A stretch of DNA of 64,000 nt from Ahaetulla prasina (GCF_028640845.1 NC_080541.1:1088435-1152434); one strand, 5' to 3'; numbered from the stretch's first letter, positions 11,901-23,559 are shown. Made by a program: numbers and translations. The notes: generated by a model not told the origin, from the letters alone.

Positions 11901-14900
11901 TTACAGGACTTCAACAAACACAAACATTTTTTTGCACATTACAATGGCTAATGAATAATGTACTGGTAAACTGTCTCCCAATCTGCAAAATCACCCCGAT
12001 TTCTTTTCCCTGCATTCCGAATTTAAATCCTCCATCCGTCTAGCCACAGCCTGTGTAAGTGAGCTACAAATTTGCAAAACTTTGGCCTTGCACTAAAATT
12101 TGTTGGCCTGAAAAAGGGCTACCAGGTTCCTTCTCATGTTTTGCAAGGAAACAGACTGACAGGAGGCGCTGACAACAATGCTTTATTCTGCAATTCAGTT
12201 CTACAAGATCAGATGATAGATACTTGATTATTTGGAAGTGGGGGTTAAATACCACCGTACAAATGGGAGATCAAATGGCAGAGAGCGCTGAGCGGCTGCA
12301 GATGCTTTCATTGGAGGTCACCCGGTCCATCCACAGCCATTTGTTATGACTTTGCAAAGAACCCTCATCTTGCTCTGCTACAGACAAGAAAAACAGGAAA
12401 GCTGCTGCCTTGGTGCCCTCCGTGGAGCCCTTCTGGCCAGTGCCTACCCATGAGTCCTGCCCTCTAGGCAGATGCCCCCCCCCGCTCCCCCCCCTCCAAC
12501 GCAAGAAAGGCCTCCTCCAGAATCACCCAGGGCTTAGCGTGTGAAATACTCCACACTGAGATGTTGGGACAGGACGGGATTCAGCCGTGGCCAATCTGCC
12601 AAACTCCAGCCCACGGCCTGGCAGCCCAAACTGCACCCACACTCTGGCCTAGCATGCGGGTGCAGGAAAAACTGCACATCCTTTGCTGGAAAAGAGATTT
12701 GCCCTCCTCCTCCCCCGCTCCGAGGGGACCCAGCCTGGAGAGGGCTTTGCCAAAGGATTTGGTGGAACAATCAGGAAGGCAGCCATACAAAATGCTCCTC
12801 CTGGGAGTAGTAAAATCTGTACAGTGTGTGATCACCTTCTGCTAGAAGCAGCCTATAATACGGTCCCGTGTGCCCCCTCCGACTTCCACCCTCCTGGCCG
12901 AGGGGAGAAAGTGGGGCAGGGGGCCTAGAAAGTACAGGGCCAACCAGAAGATGGGATTACAGCAAAAACAAAGGCTTTAGAAAAGTCTTTGAAAAAAGCG
13001 GATCAGAGGTAATTTTTTTCCCAGGCTTTTGGCATCAAAGAGGTTTTGTCTGTCTCCGTTTCCCTTCCTCCTTTCCAAGCCCATCTGTGGGCTTGGAGCA
13101 GGAGGCAGAAAGGGGTCTCTGCGCAGCAAGCCCTTTAGCAAGCAAAGCCTTTGCAACAGAGGCCGGCGGTCTCTTCCTCTTCTCGGGCCACTCCAGAGGG
13201 CTCTAGGTCTTCCTGGCTCTTCCAGGACTCGAGCCACTTTCTCAGTACATTGGAGGACATAGTGCTCCGAAGACAGGCACGTGCCAGCCAGCCCTACACT
13301 TGAAGCCAAAAGCTTCCTTGATGTTTGGCCTAAGTTATTTGGAAGAGAACCAGGATGCGCGGTGCCAGGCTCTTCTCTGCTCCACAGATCAACAACCGTC
13401 TCTCTGTTAATGTCTCCCCAAAGTGTCCTTGCAGGCTTGGCCAATTGTCTCTCCATACTTGTTGGTGTTAGTCTTCTGGTCTAGAAGGCTGCCTTCACAT
13501 ACCAGGGGGCCCGATTCACCTTGAGGAAGAAGAAATAAGCTTTTCTTTGCAGTTTTTGTCAAGAATCACATACTATTTCTCTTGGAGATGTTTTGGATGC
13601 CATTCTTTGGGCTCCTGAATTTCACTGTGTTGATTTTCTGCTTAACGGCTGCTTCCTAGTCCCCAGGCAGGATCATCGCTTCAACCAAGCAACCACTTAA
13701 GAAATTCAGGCAGGAAGGTGGGCACGGAAACCACCAGAGGGCAGCAGCATGCAATCCCTTAGCCAGGAAAGCCATCGGAAGAAGTCATGGCAGTGGCCTT
13801 GGGGGGGGGGGCACACGCAGGTGAGGTGGTCAGGTCACTGTGCAGCAGCACTGCTGATTCAGCAGAGCTGCACCCGACGGGGGTGGGTGGGGGTGATGAG
13901 GGGGGAAGAGAGGAACAATGGCAGCCACATGGCAGCTCAGCTGCTGAACGGATGGAGGCCTGACTGTTCAACTTGACAAAGTCCACCAGATCCCGCTCAA
14001 AACAAGGACCTGTCTTTCATCATAACACCAGCCTCGAGAATGGGGGGGGTGTCTTTGAAAGCTCCCCCAGCACTGATGTTCACTGGGGCACATCCCGATG
14101 CTGAGAAAGGAGGAAACCAGACTGGTCTGAAGCAAGCTTTAGGGCCGGCTGAAGCTCTGCAATGCCTTCAATCCTACAATCAGGACAGCCATTTTCAGAA
14201 ATATTTTTCAAGTATCTGCTGTTCAAAGAGTTCTATAAATACAAAAAATTCTCCCTCATCACCTTTGATAGGCTTCTCCAAAGATTTGTCTCTTGTTTAA
14301 AGCGAACAAAGCCAAAGGTTACCACGTATTGCCATAAGAAAAATGTGTTTAGCATTTATACTCAGGTGACCTGGAGGCGCACAATCCGGCTGCTATTCCT
14401 GATCCCCACGACCCTGCTGTCATTTCACATCATGCTAACCTCAGACGCTTCAAGAAAGATCCTGATCCAGGCTTCCCTGGTTTTACTGGATGGCCACGTT
14501 GCCCCCAAAACTACTTTTATAAAATGAGACATGCCTGAAGGAGAAGTCAGGGTTGCCAGTGGTATGAGTCGCCTCGCAGCGAGATAGCTGGCAAACAACT
14601 TTAATAAAAATAAAATTTAAAAATAATAAAAATAATGGTATCAAATCTGGCAATCAGTTTACACTGACAAATGTTCTCATATATTTTTAGAGCCTTCTTT
14701 CAAAAGCACTATTTTCCTCCATCACGCTTTCTTCTCATCATTCCATGTACAGAGAAAACATTTGTTCCAACTTTTCTCCGGTTGGGTTTTGAATTAAGTG
14801 GCTCTCAAGGCAAAAGAAAAAAGCCAGACTGTGCCCAGGGCACTGAGAGCTCCACTATGTTGCACACTGGTGGTTAGAGCCCTGGTGGCACAGTGGCCAG

Positions 14901-17900
14901 AATGCAGCACTGCAGGCTAGCTCTGCCCACTGCCAGGAGTTGGATTGATTCAGCTTTCCATCCTTCCAAGGTCAGTAAAATGAGGAGCCAGATTGTGGTG
15001 GGGGGTGGGGGTGGGAGTGGCATATGCCGACTCTGTAAACCGCTTAGAAAGGGCTGTAAAGCGCTATGAAGTCTAAGTGCTAGTGCTATTGCCCTGGCTA
15101 AAGTTCATCTTAAGACTGGATCTTTCATTAGCTTTGGTGCACCAAGGTAAAAGGTTGTTTCTAATATTAGAGATTTATTTTCCTTTCCCTTTTGGAACAA
15201 GAGACCGATGGGCATTTGAACTCAGAATCAACAGGACCAGCTATTGCAAGAGGCAGGATGCACAGCTAGGACAACATAATGGTAAGTGCAGGAAGAGGTC
15301 TTGGCACAAACTGACTCTGCTGGTACAAATTGCAAAGTAGTTGTTGTGTCTCCGCCTCCCAAGCCGGGGCCCCAGCCAGAAAGTGACTTGGAAAGTGAGG
15401 GGGAAGGGCCATCAGGACTTACCTCGGGAGCACCGGCTTCCCTGGCTCAGCTCCAGGAGCCAGAGGCAGGCCAGGTGGAGGAGATAACGAGGCCTCCATC
15501 CCCTGACTCTTCTCCCCCACCAGGCCACACCTTCAGACCCAGCTGATGGCAATCAGGCCTGGCTGGACCCTAGGTTTCCTAGGCAGGAGAGGCGGGAACA
15601 ACAGAAGCAGGGGTAGGGGAGGCCTAGGAAGTGCTGAGTCATGGAGCCACACCCCACAGGATATAAAAGCAGCAAGGGCTGTTATGCCTCTTCGTAGCAG
15701 GCAAATCAACTGCTTGACTAGAGCGGATGTACTGTTTGTTGACTCATCGGCATCAAGGGAGATAACAGAGACACTTGGCAGACGCTCGCTAGCTTGCTGC
15801 CAGAGCTGATAGTGCCGGCTAATTAAGTCATCGCTCGGACTGAGGCGAGGGGGAGGGGACAGAGCAGTAGTTCTTTTATAGAGAGCAAATTCCTGGATGA
15901 AAATGATGAATCGCACAAGAATGAATCTGCATCAAGTGAGGGAAACCTGTCTTCTAGTAGCTGCACTTGGGTAAATAAGCAAGAAAGCATTGTTTGAGTA
16001 TCTACGGGTGGTGTGTGCTGGTGATCCTCCACCTGCCATTCATACAGGAGCAACAAGCTGCTGCCAGGTGCCTGCGTGGGGGTTGAATGGTTCAACTCAA
16101 AAGAACAGATGGGCCTCTCTGCTCTCCCATTTGGCTCAGGAACTGTCCCATCAAGTCCCTTATGTTGAGTGCAAACATTGAGGCCCCTCAGAATCGCATA
16201 CGGAGAGAAGCAGCTCTCAAGCAAGCCCTGTTACTTCAAGCCTCAGATTAAACAAAGAAAAGCCCCAAGGGAAGGAGAGCTTATCTACAATCTACACTGG
16301 CCTACAAATTTTGGAAAATTATCAACCTCCGAGATAAAATGTGATAATTTTACCTATTTTGATTAGATGAATTAGAAAACAGGTGATAAAGATGCTGGTT
16401 GGCTAAAATTTTCAAGATATTTCACAATAAAGATTTTTCCACAGGCAAATCCATTTGGCTACAAGGGAGGGAGGTGTCTAATGATCATTATGCCCCGTAA
16501 CTTCTCGACAGAATACAGTAGAACAATGAAAATGGTACCACATCTTCACTTTGAGAACAGCAAGGCAGGTGGCTGAAAAATACGTGGAAAATTTGCTTAG
16601 GTCCTATAAAGCACTTGGTGCAAACATGTCACTTGCATTTAGACTATTTCTCTTTGAACTAGGGGGCAGTGAGTGATGAGCACGGGGAGAGAAAAGATAC
16701 CAAGGGAAATGGAGTCTGTCCATGCTTGACGATCACTGCTGGAATCTCCCCAGGGATGATCCTACTGCAGTTCACAAGAGAAAAGCCAAAAAGGGCAGCT
16801 TATAAACCAAATAAAGATGGAACCTTGTCGTTTAATCTGATGTTAGAGCTTGTCAGTTTTTCATGGAAAAAGCATGAAAATGTTACATGAAAAACCAATA
16901 AATGAATGGGAAGTTATGTTGTTGGTATCAAGAAGATACATTATAATGATTAGTGTGGCACCATTCTCACTGCTGTATCACATTTTGCGGAAAAGCTATT
17001 GAGCATAATCCCCTTTGCAATTTTGAATTATTTTGATGCAATTTTGACCTGAAGCTGTATCTTGGAAACTGGAGCCAATTAATACCAAGGACTTAATTTT
17101 CCTTTATTAGTGACCCAATTCTGGTAAAAGTTAAACTACTTTCATCTCCAAGGCTTTCTCTTTGTAAACCAGTGCCATTTCTTTACAGCAAACATTGTTA
17201 TTCTTGCCTAAAAGAAGAGAAAAAGCATTAAGTTTTCATAATGATAGTGTCAGCTTTGGAAGCCATACTAGGCTGAAGGCTTCCGCGCTGCCACTTTCTC
17301 CTGTGTGAGAAAGTGGGGGGGGGGGGTTAGTAGAAGGGGCCAATGCGCTGGTTCCGTCCCAGGCGCCTGATGGACCCGGAGAGGTTCCTGATGGAGCTTG
17401 GGCCGTTTCCCGAGCACCTGGCCCACGACTCGACTGAAGAACTAGTTGTGGCCTGGGAACGGGCCACGGCTGGAGCTTTGGACCGTGTCGTGCCTTTGCG
17501 GCCTCTGACCCGGCGTCGGTCTCAACCAGCTCCTTGGTTCTCCGAGGAGCTGAGAGAGATGAAGCGCCGGAGAAGACGCCTAGAGAGTGCCTGGAGATCC
17601 AGCCGCTCTGAGGCTGACTGGACACTAGTTAGGTCCTATAGTAGGACCTACCTAGTGGCAATGAGGGCTGCGAAGCGTTCCTACGTTTCCTCCCTCATTG
17701 CGTCGGCAGATAACCGCCCGGCCGCCCTGTTTCGGGTGACCCACTCGCTCCTTCAACAGGAGGGGCGGAAGGACCCCCTACAAGGGCGTGCCGAGGAGTT
17801 TAACGGTTATCTATACGACAAAATCGTTCAGCTTCGGGACGGATTGGATCAAAATTGGGTAGATCCAGGCGAGGGTTCTGAGGCCCGTCTTGTTGAGGTG

Positions 17901-20900
17901 GTTTGGGATGACTTTGATCCTGTGACTCCCGAGGACATGGACAGGTTGCTGGGTAGGCTGAACGCCACCACATGTTTACTGGATCCGTGCCCCTCCTGGT
18001 TAGTACTGGCTACTCAGGAGGTGACATGAGGCTGGCTCCAGGGGATTACAAATGCTTCTCTGCGGGAGGGGGTCTTTCCTGCGGCCTTGAAAGAGGCGGT
18101 GGTGAGACCCCTCCTCAAGAAGCCTTCCCTGGACCCAGCTGTTTTAGGGAACTATCGGCCAGTCTCCAATCTTCGCTTCACGGCGAAGGTTGTAGAGAGT
18201 GTGGTGGCATGTCAGCTACCCCAGTACCTGGATGAAGCTGTCTATCTAGACCCGTTCCAGTCCGGCTTCCGGCCCGGATACAGTACGGAGACAGCTTTGG
18301 TCGCACTGGTGGATGATCTCTGGAGGGCCAGGGATAGGGGTTACTCCTCTGCCCTGGTCCTATTAGACCTCTCAGCGGCTTCTGATACCATCGACCATGG
18401 TATCCTGCTGCGCCGGTTGGAGGGGTTGGGAGTGGGAGGCACCGTTTATCGGTGGTTCTCCTCCTACCTCTCTGACCGGACGCAGACGGTGTTGACAGGG
18501 GGGCAGAGATCGACTCCAAGGTGCCTCATGTGTGGGGTGCCGCAGGGGTCGATTCTCTCACTGTTCAACATCTATATGAAGCCGCTGGGTGAGATCATCC
18601 GTGGCTTTGGGGTGAGATACCAACTGTACGCTGATGATACCCAGCTGTACTTTTCCACCCCGGGCCACCCCAGTGAAGCTGTCGAAGTGCTGTCCCGGTG
18701 TCTGGAAGCCGTACGGGTCTGGATGGGGAGGAACAGGATCAAACTTAATCCCTCCAAGACGGAGTGGCTGTGGATGCCGGCACCTCGGTACAGTCAGCTG
18801 CAGATGCGGCTGTCTGTCGGGGGTGAATCATTGGCCCCGATGGAGAAGGTACGCAACTTGGGCGTGCTCCTGGATGGTCGGTTGTCCTTTGAAGACCATT
18901 TGGCGACCGTCTCCAGGAGAGCATTCTATCAGGTTCGCCTGATCCGCCAGTTGCATCCCTTCCTGGACCGGGATGCCTTATGCACAGTCACTCATGCTTT
19001 CGTTACCTCTCGCCTGGACTACTGCAATGCTCTCTACATGGGGCTCCCCTTGAAGAGCACCCGGAGACTTCAGCTAGTTCAGAATGCGGCTGCGCGGGTT
19101 ATTGAGGGAGTGGCTCGGAGCTCCCACATAACACCTATCCTGCGCAGACTGCACTGGCTACCTGTTGTTTTCCGGGTGCGCTTCAAGGTATTGGTTACCA
19201 CCTTTAAAGCGCTCCATGGCTTAGGACCGGGCTATCTACGGGACCGTCTACTGCCGGCCTCTATCTCCCAGCGTCCGCACGCCCCACAGAGAGGGACTCT
19301 CAGGGTGCCGCCAGCCAACCAGTGTCGACTGGCGGCCCCCAGGGGGAGGGCCTTCTCTGTGGGGGCTCCGACCCTGTGGAATGAACTTCCCCTCGGACTT
19401 CGACAATTACCTGACCTTAGGACCTTTCACCGCGAACTTAAAACTTATTTATTTCGTATGGCTGGACTAGCCTGATTTTTATCTTTACTGGATGGGTTTT
19501 TAAAATTTTGTGATTTTATGGGGGAGTATGTTTTTTAACATTTGGGCATTTAAATTAGTTTTTTAAGGGATGTTTTTAATTATTGTATGTATTTGTATTT
19601 TATCTGCCTGTTCACCGCCCTGAGTCCTTCAGGAGAAGGGCGGTATACAAATTAAAATATTATTATTATTATTATTATGTGACTGGAGCATGTGATCGGC
19701 AGAGGAGTCGGGTGTGTGTGTGTGTGTGGCTTTGGAGTGTGTTTCACTGGGGGGAAGACTCGGATCTCCCAGATTCAGATTTCCCCAGTTGTGCCAGTTT
19801 ACCTATTCTAGTAAAAGAACTTTGAAAGATGCTCGCTTCAGAGTCTTTACTTGAAGGGGGGTGGGGGGGGTTTCTGGAACGCTGACAGATAGTTATGTCT
19901 GAAATGATTTGAGGTTTTCTGCCCTGGACAGGCGGTTGAACAACATTTCAACTCTATGATCGAAAGCTCTCCACATTTTAATTTTCAGTACTGGCTGGGG
20001 GGAACACTGGCAAAGGGAAGCTGAAAAATATCAGAGGCCAAGCAGAAACACACTCCTCGATGCTTTTCCTTCCTTTTCTTTTTTGCTTTCCAATAAAAGT
20101 TCTGTCTCCTCCATGATGAGAAAGAAAGCTGCCTCTCCTCCCCGTGATCTCGTTTCTCCACTTTCACAGTCACTCTGAGCAAAATTCACGCAGACTTGCG
20201 TAAGGCACCTCCCTCTGGGTCTAGAAAACTGTTCGTATGCAGCCAGGCATCTCCCTCCTTCCCCATCTTCCTTGGGTCTTGGGTGTCTGTTTTCTTCTTA
20301 AGTCAGACAGCTACTAAGGAAACAGGCTCCCTGCTTTAGTCCTCAACACTTACATAATAGTCTTGACCAATTGGAACGCTGCCTCTATCTGCCCCCCCAA
20401 CAAGCCAGGTTAGCTCATCAGCCCTCAAACAGCTCAACAGCACTCCCAAGGCCATAACTCAACTCCTTCTCCATGTTTCTCTCTCCTGATGATTTATGCC
20501 ACCAGCATGCCAGCCAAGCCAGGGCACTAAAATCCATATGCCACAGTTTTAGAGGAACAAAGCAAGACCAGAGAGGAAGAAGGAAGGAACAGCTGATTAT
20601 ATAGAATGAATTCACCTGTTTGAGGTCCATCCAACTGATTCTCAGAGTGTTGAGGAGCAAAAGGAGGTGGTTACTCCAGATGAGTGATTTTAATCAAGGG
20701 AAAGCAAAGCAACTCAGCTCTCTTTGTGCCTCCGCATCCCATCCAGAGGAAGCCAATTTGTATAGCACAGGCTAAGAAGGAACTCAACAGGGGAGGATAC
20801 AGGCCAGTAAGGATGCGGAAAGGACCTTCTGGCTAAGCCGGATGTCGCCAGTCCCTGATGAAATCTGCCCTAGCAGGCGGAAGGGAAAAGAGCTCTTTGG

Positions 20901-22626
20901 GTCTCCCTCCGCTGTCTTTAGAGAATCCTGCAGAACCAGGAAGATTCAGCCAGAAGACTGAAGACCAGCAAAGTGGGACTTCACTCTTCCAACAGGAAAG
21001 AGGATCCTCTAATTATGGGGCAGTGACTCCAAAACCTGAGAACATTTTAGAGCAGATAATAAAGGAGGCCGTTTGCAAGCACTTTGAACACAAACATGAG
21101 CCAAATACGGCTTTGTCAAAAATAAGAGGCTTTTAACAGGATAACTGTTATGAAAGGAATTGTGTAGCTATAATCTATACTGATTTCAAGAAAGCTTCCG
21201 ATAAGGTTACAGATGACATTCTCATTAACAGGCTAAAATGTGGCTTGGATGATACAACAGTAGCAGAGGCGCACAACTGACTGGCAAACCACTCTGAAAT
21301 AATTCATTGCTATATATAGATAGCAACCAATGGGATCCCACAAGGATCTGTCTTGGGACCAGTATTACTCAATGCTTCTATTCAAGAACTGGGTAAAAGG
21401 ATTGCTGGATTGCATATTAAACTTGTTGATAATACAGAACTGGAAGATCTAGCCAAAATCCAGGAAGATTGAACATGATTGCACTCTAATATGGAGAATA
21501 TTTTTGTATGCATGTACGTTCTTATGTGTTGCCTATTCCTGGACACCCCAGGCTGCTAATAATTGAAACAAAAAACATCCCAAGAAATCCACATACATAT
21601 AAAAACCTGCACCTACAAATACCTTGCAACGGATATTTGAAAAAGACTTGAATGTCAACATTAACAAGCTAAACATCAGCCAGTAGTATGAAATAGTTGC
21701 TAAAAGAGTAACATAATTCTGGGCCAGATTAGAAGCAGCACTAAACAGAGATGGGGAACAATGCTCCCTTTATGACTTGAGCCAGCATGGGAGTTGAAGT
21801 CCACAAGTCATAAAAAGGCCATTGTTTCCCACCCTTGGCATTAAAGATGCATGAAGTCCTTATCCCCATTTGCTCAGCACTGCTGAGACCACACCTTGAT
21901 TATGGTGCATGATTCTGAGCAGCCCACTGAAGAACAAAACTTGACTAGTTAAAATAGGTAGAGGAAGGTACAAAAATGATACAGGAACCTTAGGACATGA
22001 CCTATGAGAAGAGACTAAAGCATGATTACGTCTTTCACTAAAATAGCCATTTTCTACCTCACCCTTTGCAGGTAAGCTTCTCTTTAAGGGTTACAGACTG
22101 TCAAACACAGAAGGAACACACTGGATAAAGCTATTTTGGATTCTCTTACAAATGTGCATGAAATGAAAAAGATATTTTTTTCCAAACCCTGCACAAGCCA
22201 TTGCATTATTGAAATTCTTCAGATGGTTTGACAATAACAAAATACATGTTTTGTGGGTTCTAGACTACAGTGGAAACAAAAACCAGACAGATCTCAGAGT
22301 GATCCTGAGGGGCAAGCAGGCAAAGCTGGTGTCCTCCCCCATCCCCAATTCTTCATGGCTGTGCCAGCCAATTTTCTGGCTGATCTTCTCCGACAAAAAC
22401 ACAGCATTATCTTTACCAGCCCCTGAGACGATCAACTTACTTGAGTATTTCTGGAGTGCAACTTCCCTTTTGACTTCTCCTCAGCTCCATGATCCTGGTC
22501 TTCCTCCTCTTCTGTAAGGCTATCACTTCCAGAATCTTCCAGTCCAGAATAGACACTTTCCTCGCTGTCTGTCAGAAGATTGCCTGCCTCTTCTTGCTCT
22601 TCAAACATCCTGGTGCTGAGAATGGG
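8796..22626 (-). CDS. BOP1: BOP1, ribosome biogenesis WD-repeat protein (partial, two exons)
   Basis: Gene-level entry joining the exons at 22441-22626 and 8796-8900 on the minus strand. BOP1 is a nucleolar protein of the PeBoW complex (PES1-BOP1-WDR12) needed for 27S/32S pre-rRNA processing and 60S subunit assembly. The two exons give 97 residues in one frame and carry the acidic N-terminal signature of vertebrate BOP1: [17 protein letters not shown] in the first and [10 protein letters not shown] in the second, with similar spacing in the human protein. Both exons start and end in phase 0 with good splice sites; the intron between them is 13.5 kb. The conserved BOP1NT and WD40 exons are absent and must lie past the left edge, since the next intron is at least 8.8 kb. 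The head-to-head position with HSF1 matches mammals and supports the call. The exon carrying the start codon is not settled. Confidence 0.9.
9192..9498. mobile_element. hAT-type MITE with 8-bp target duplication
   Basis: The 307-bp element starts cagtgatggtaaacc and ends ggttcgccatcacgg, an inverted repeat. It is flanked by perfect CCTTAGAC at 9184-9191 and 9499-9506. It contains a short GT run and direct copies of a gtgcccaccgatatggctc motif. No coding capacity. Confidence 0.88.
10627..11045 (+). mobile_element. TA-flanked MITE, full length, with inserted CR1 scrap
   Basis: Begins cacgtagtccttgacttacg and ends taagttgaggactacgtg, bordered by TA on both sides (10625-10626, 11046-11047). Inside, about 10838-10895 is a CR1 3' scrap (gttggaagggaccttggagg). 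The TA target and inverted ends suggest Tc1/mariner (pogo/Tigger-like) mobilisation. The family name is tentative. Confidence 0.8.
11688..11804. mobile_element. Palindromic hAT-type MITE with 8-bp target duplication
   Basis: Short hairpin-forming element (aactttaaggtctgtaggct ... agcaggtcttaatcttgcc around an aattctgg centre). Flanked by perfect CTCTAAAC at 11680-11687 and 11805-11812. Confidence 0.85.
11813..14876. other. BOP1 intron, no gene or repeat recognised
   Basis: About 3 kb with G runs near 13801-13811 and 14042-14048 but no splice-bounded coding block I can assign and no clear repeat. The longest frame (minus 12977-13456) has no recognisable motif. Confidence 0.45.
14877..15092 (+). 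mobile_element. tRNA-derived SINE
   Basis: Starts gagccctggtggcacagtgg, has a degenerate tRNA-like head, then the body ttccaaggtcagtaaaatga and the tail gtaaaccgcttagaaagggc ending in agtctaagtgctagtgctat. A related copy lies at 34850-35060. Confidence 0.75.
15342..15866 (+). mobile_element. Solo LTR with 5-bp target duplication
   Basis: The 525-bp element begins TGTTGTGTC, ends GAGCA and is bounded by GTAGT on both sides (15337-15341, 15867-15871). A TATA-like gatataaaag lies at about 15659, after a conserved agtgctgagtcatggagcca block. The same block is present, inverted, in the LTR at 55111-55636. No internal region or second LTR adjoins it. LTR retroelement superfamily (Gypsy or ERV) not determined. 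Confidence 0.82.
15872..17340. other. BOP1 intron, no feature recognised
   Basis: AT-richer unique-looking sequence between the solo LTR and the LINE copy. No open frame with recognisable homology. Confidence 0.45.
17343..19679 (+). mobile_element. CR1/L2-group LINE, long RT-bearing copy with one in-frame stop
   Basis: A plus-strand frame from 17343 to 19475 encodes 710 codons interrupted only by TGA at 18027-18029; translation resumes in the same frame with [20 protein letters not shown]. It contains the non-LTR reverse-transcriptase blocks [33 protein letters not shown] (usual AAFDTIDH, so Phe is Ser here), GVPQGSILS, the catalytic YADDTQLY and the C-terminal [14 protein letters not shown] and LRRLHWLPV blocks typical of CR1/L2-type elements. 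The endonuclease is missing, so it is 5' truncated. The 3' end is a stem-like accgccctgagtccttcagg ... aagggcggtatacaaat followed by ATT repeats. Two further copies are at 36860-38604 and 55916-57185. Confidence 0.9.
19680..19850 (+). mobile_element. LTR-retroelement internal fragment
   Basis: The bases gactggagcatgtgatcggc through ccagttgtgccagtttacct match the reverse complement of 42465-42600, the segment upstream of the polypurine tract of the element there. A short GT run is embedded. Confidence 0.6.
19851..20769. other. BOP1 intron, no feature recognised
   Basis: No repeat, exon or RNA gene that I can support in this stretch. Confidence 0.4.
20770..22060 (+). mobile_element. Old CR1-like LINE remnant
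   Basis: Heavily decayed plus-strand RT: an [17 protein letters not shown] frame near 21170, a gggatcccacaaggatctgt ([13 protein letters not shown]) at about 21330, and [14 protein letters not shown] sequence near 21430. A short palindromic MITE (about 21747-21835) interrupts it. Confidence 0.6.
22441..22626 (-). CDS. BOP1: BOP1 early coding exon (acidic N-terminal segment)
   Basis: Minus-strand exon of 186 bp, 62 codons, phase 0 at both ends. The acceptor is ctacag just above 22626 and the donor is GTAAGT just below 22441. It encodes [15 protein letters not shown] followed by [17 protein letters not shown] and an acidic tract (TEEEEDQD). The [15 protein letters not shown] block is nearly identical to human and mouse BOP1. 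Met at its seventh codon could serve as a start if no upstream coding exon exists, but mammalian BOP1 has more residues in front, so an upstream coding exon is expected. Confidence 0.93.
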
Positions 22627-22774
22627 CTGTAGAAGGGAAAGCATACGATTCAAAGCACTGTAATGCTAATAAAGCCTGCATAACCCTCTCAAATGTGGGA
22701 CTCATGCAGAATTTATCTCCCCAAAGGACAGTTTGGGATTGTCATCCTGTCAGCATTTGCTGGTTTACCAGACT

Positions 22775-23105
22775 TACAGAATAAGAGTTGGAAGAGGCAC
22801 CTCTACCTCCAACACCCTGTTCAGGCAGGAGACCCTATACCAGGGGTGTCCAACCTTGGGAATGTTATGACTTGTGGACTTTTAATTCCTAGAATCCCCA
22901 TAGCTATGCTGGTTGGGGAATTCTGGGAACTGAAGTCCATACATCTTAAAGTTCCCCATGTTGGACACGCCTTCCCTATGCCATATAACAAATGGTTCTC
23001 CAGTCTATTTTTGAAAACCTCCAGTTAGGGGACACCCCAAACTTCTGGAGGCAACCCATTCCCACGATCAACTGTCAGAAAATTTCTCCTTTCAACCCAA
23101 ATACT
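22775..23105 (-). mobile_element. CR1 3' end split by a palindromic MITE
   Basis: Minus-strand CR1 tail (gagttggaagaggcac at one end, gtcagaaaatttctcctttc at the other). A hairpin MITE at 22841-22973 sits inside it, flanked by CCCTATAC and CCCTATGC, a 7-of-8 match. Confidence 0.75.
22841..22973. mobile_element. Palindromic hAT-type MITE inside CR1
   Basis: Starts caggggtgtccaacc and ends gttggacacgcctt with the shared aattctgggaactgaagtcc core. Near-perfect 8-bp target duplication on both sides. Confidence 0.8.
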
Positions 23106-23189
23106 CTAAATTTATATTTTTCAATGTATAACATCTAAATCAGTGTTGCAATGTTTTACATACAATTCCTGAGAGCTTCTAAGGCCAGG

Positions 23190-23382
23190 CCTAGGAAGAG
23201 TCAAGGAGAGAAGCAACCTGGAACTAAGGAGGAATTTCCTGACCTTGAGAAGAATTAACCAGTGGAAGGAAGTTGTGGCTGCTCCATCACTGGAGGTTGG
23301 GAAGAAGAGCCTGGACAGCCACCTGTTATAGGGCCTGCTGCCTGAGGAGGGGGTTGGATTAGAAGGCTTCCGACTCTGTTAC
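23190..23382 (+). mobile_element. CR1 3' end fragment abutting the BOP1 CpG block
   Basis: Contains aactaaggaggaatttcctg, ccatcactggaggtt and the terminal gttggattagaaggcttccg, the CR1 3' end in plus orientation, ending at the edge of the CpG-rich block. Confidence 0.7.
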
Positions 23383-23559
23383 AAGCAGGCTCAGCCGCCT
23401 TCGCTCCGGCCTTGAGAGCCCGAGCATCTTCGGCAAAACAACCTCCCACCATAGCTTCCCCTGCGACCGGCTCCTGACTTCGGAGCGCGGGGCGGGCCAC
23501 GAACTCCTTATTTGCCCTCCAGCCACACGTTGCCCGAATCCTCCGTCCCTCGGGAGCAA
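23383..23559 (-). other. Candidate BOP1 first coding exon (tentative)
   Basis: In the CpG-rich block upstream of BOP1 a minus-strand frame is open from an ATG at 23559, with a second ATG at 23427. It ends in RPERRRLSLL directly before a possible GTAACA donor at 23382. Splicing there would join in frame (phase 0) to the exon at 22626, and RPERRR resembles the RPEKRR near the human BOP1 N-terminus. Against it: the donor is weak and falls at the edge of a CR1 3' end, and a better-looking donor (GG|GTGAGC at 23794/23793) has no in-frame start in front of it. The first exon may therefore be non-coding and lie near 23794-23950. Confidence 0.2.
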
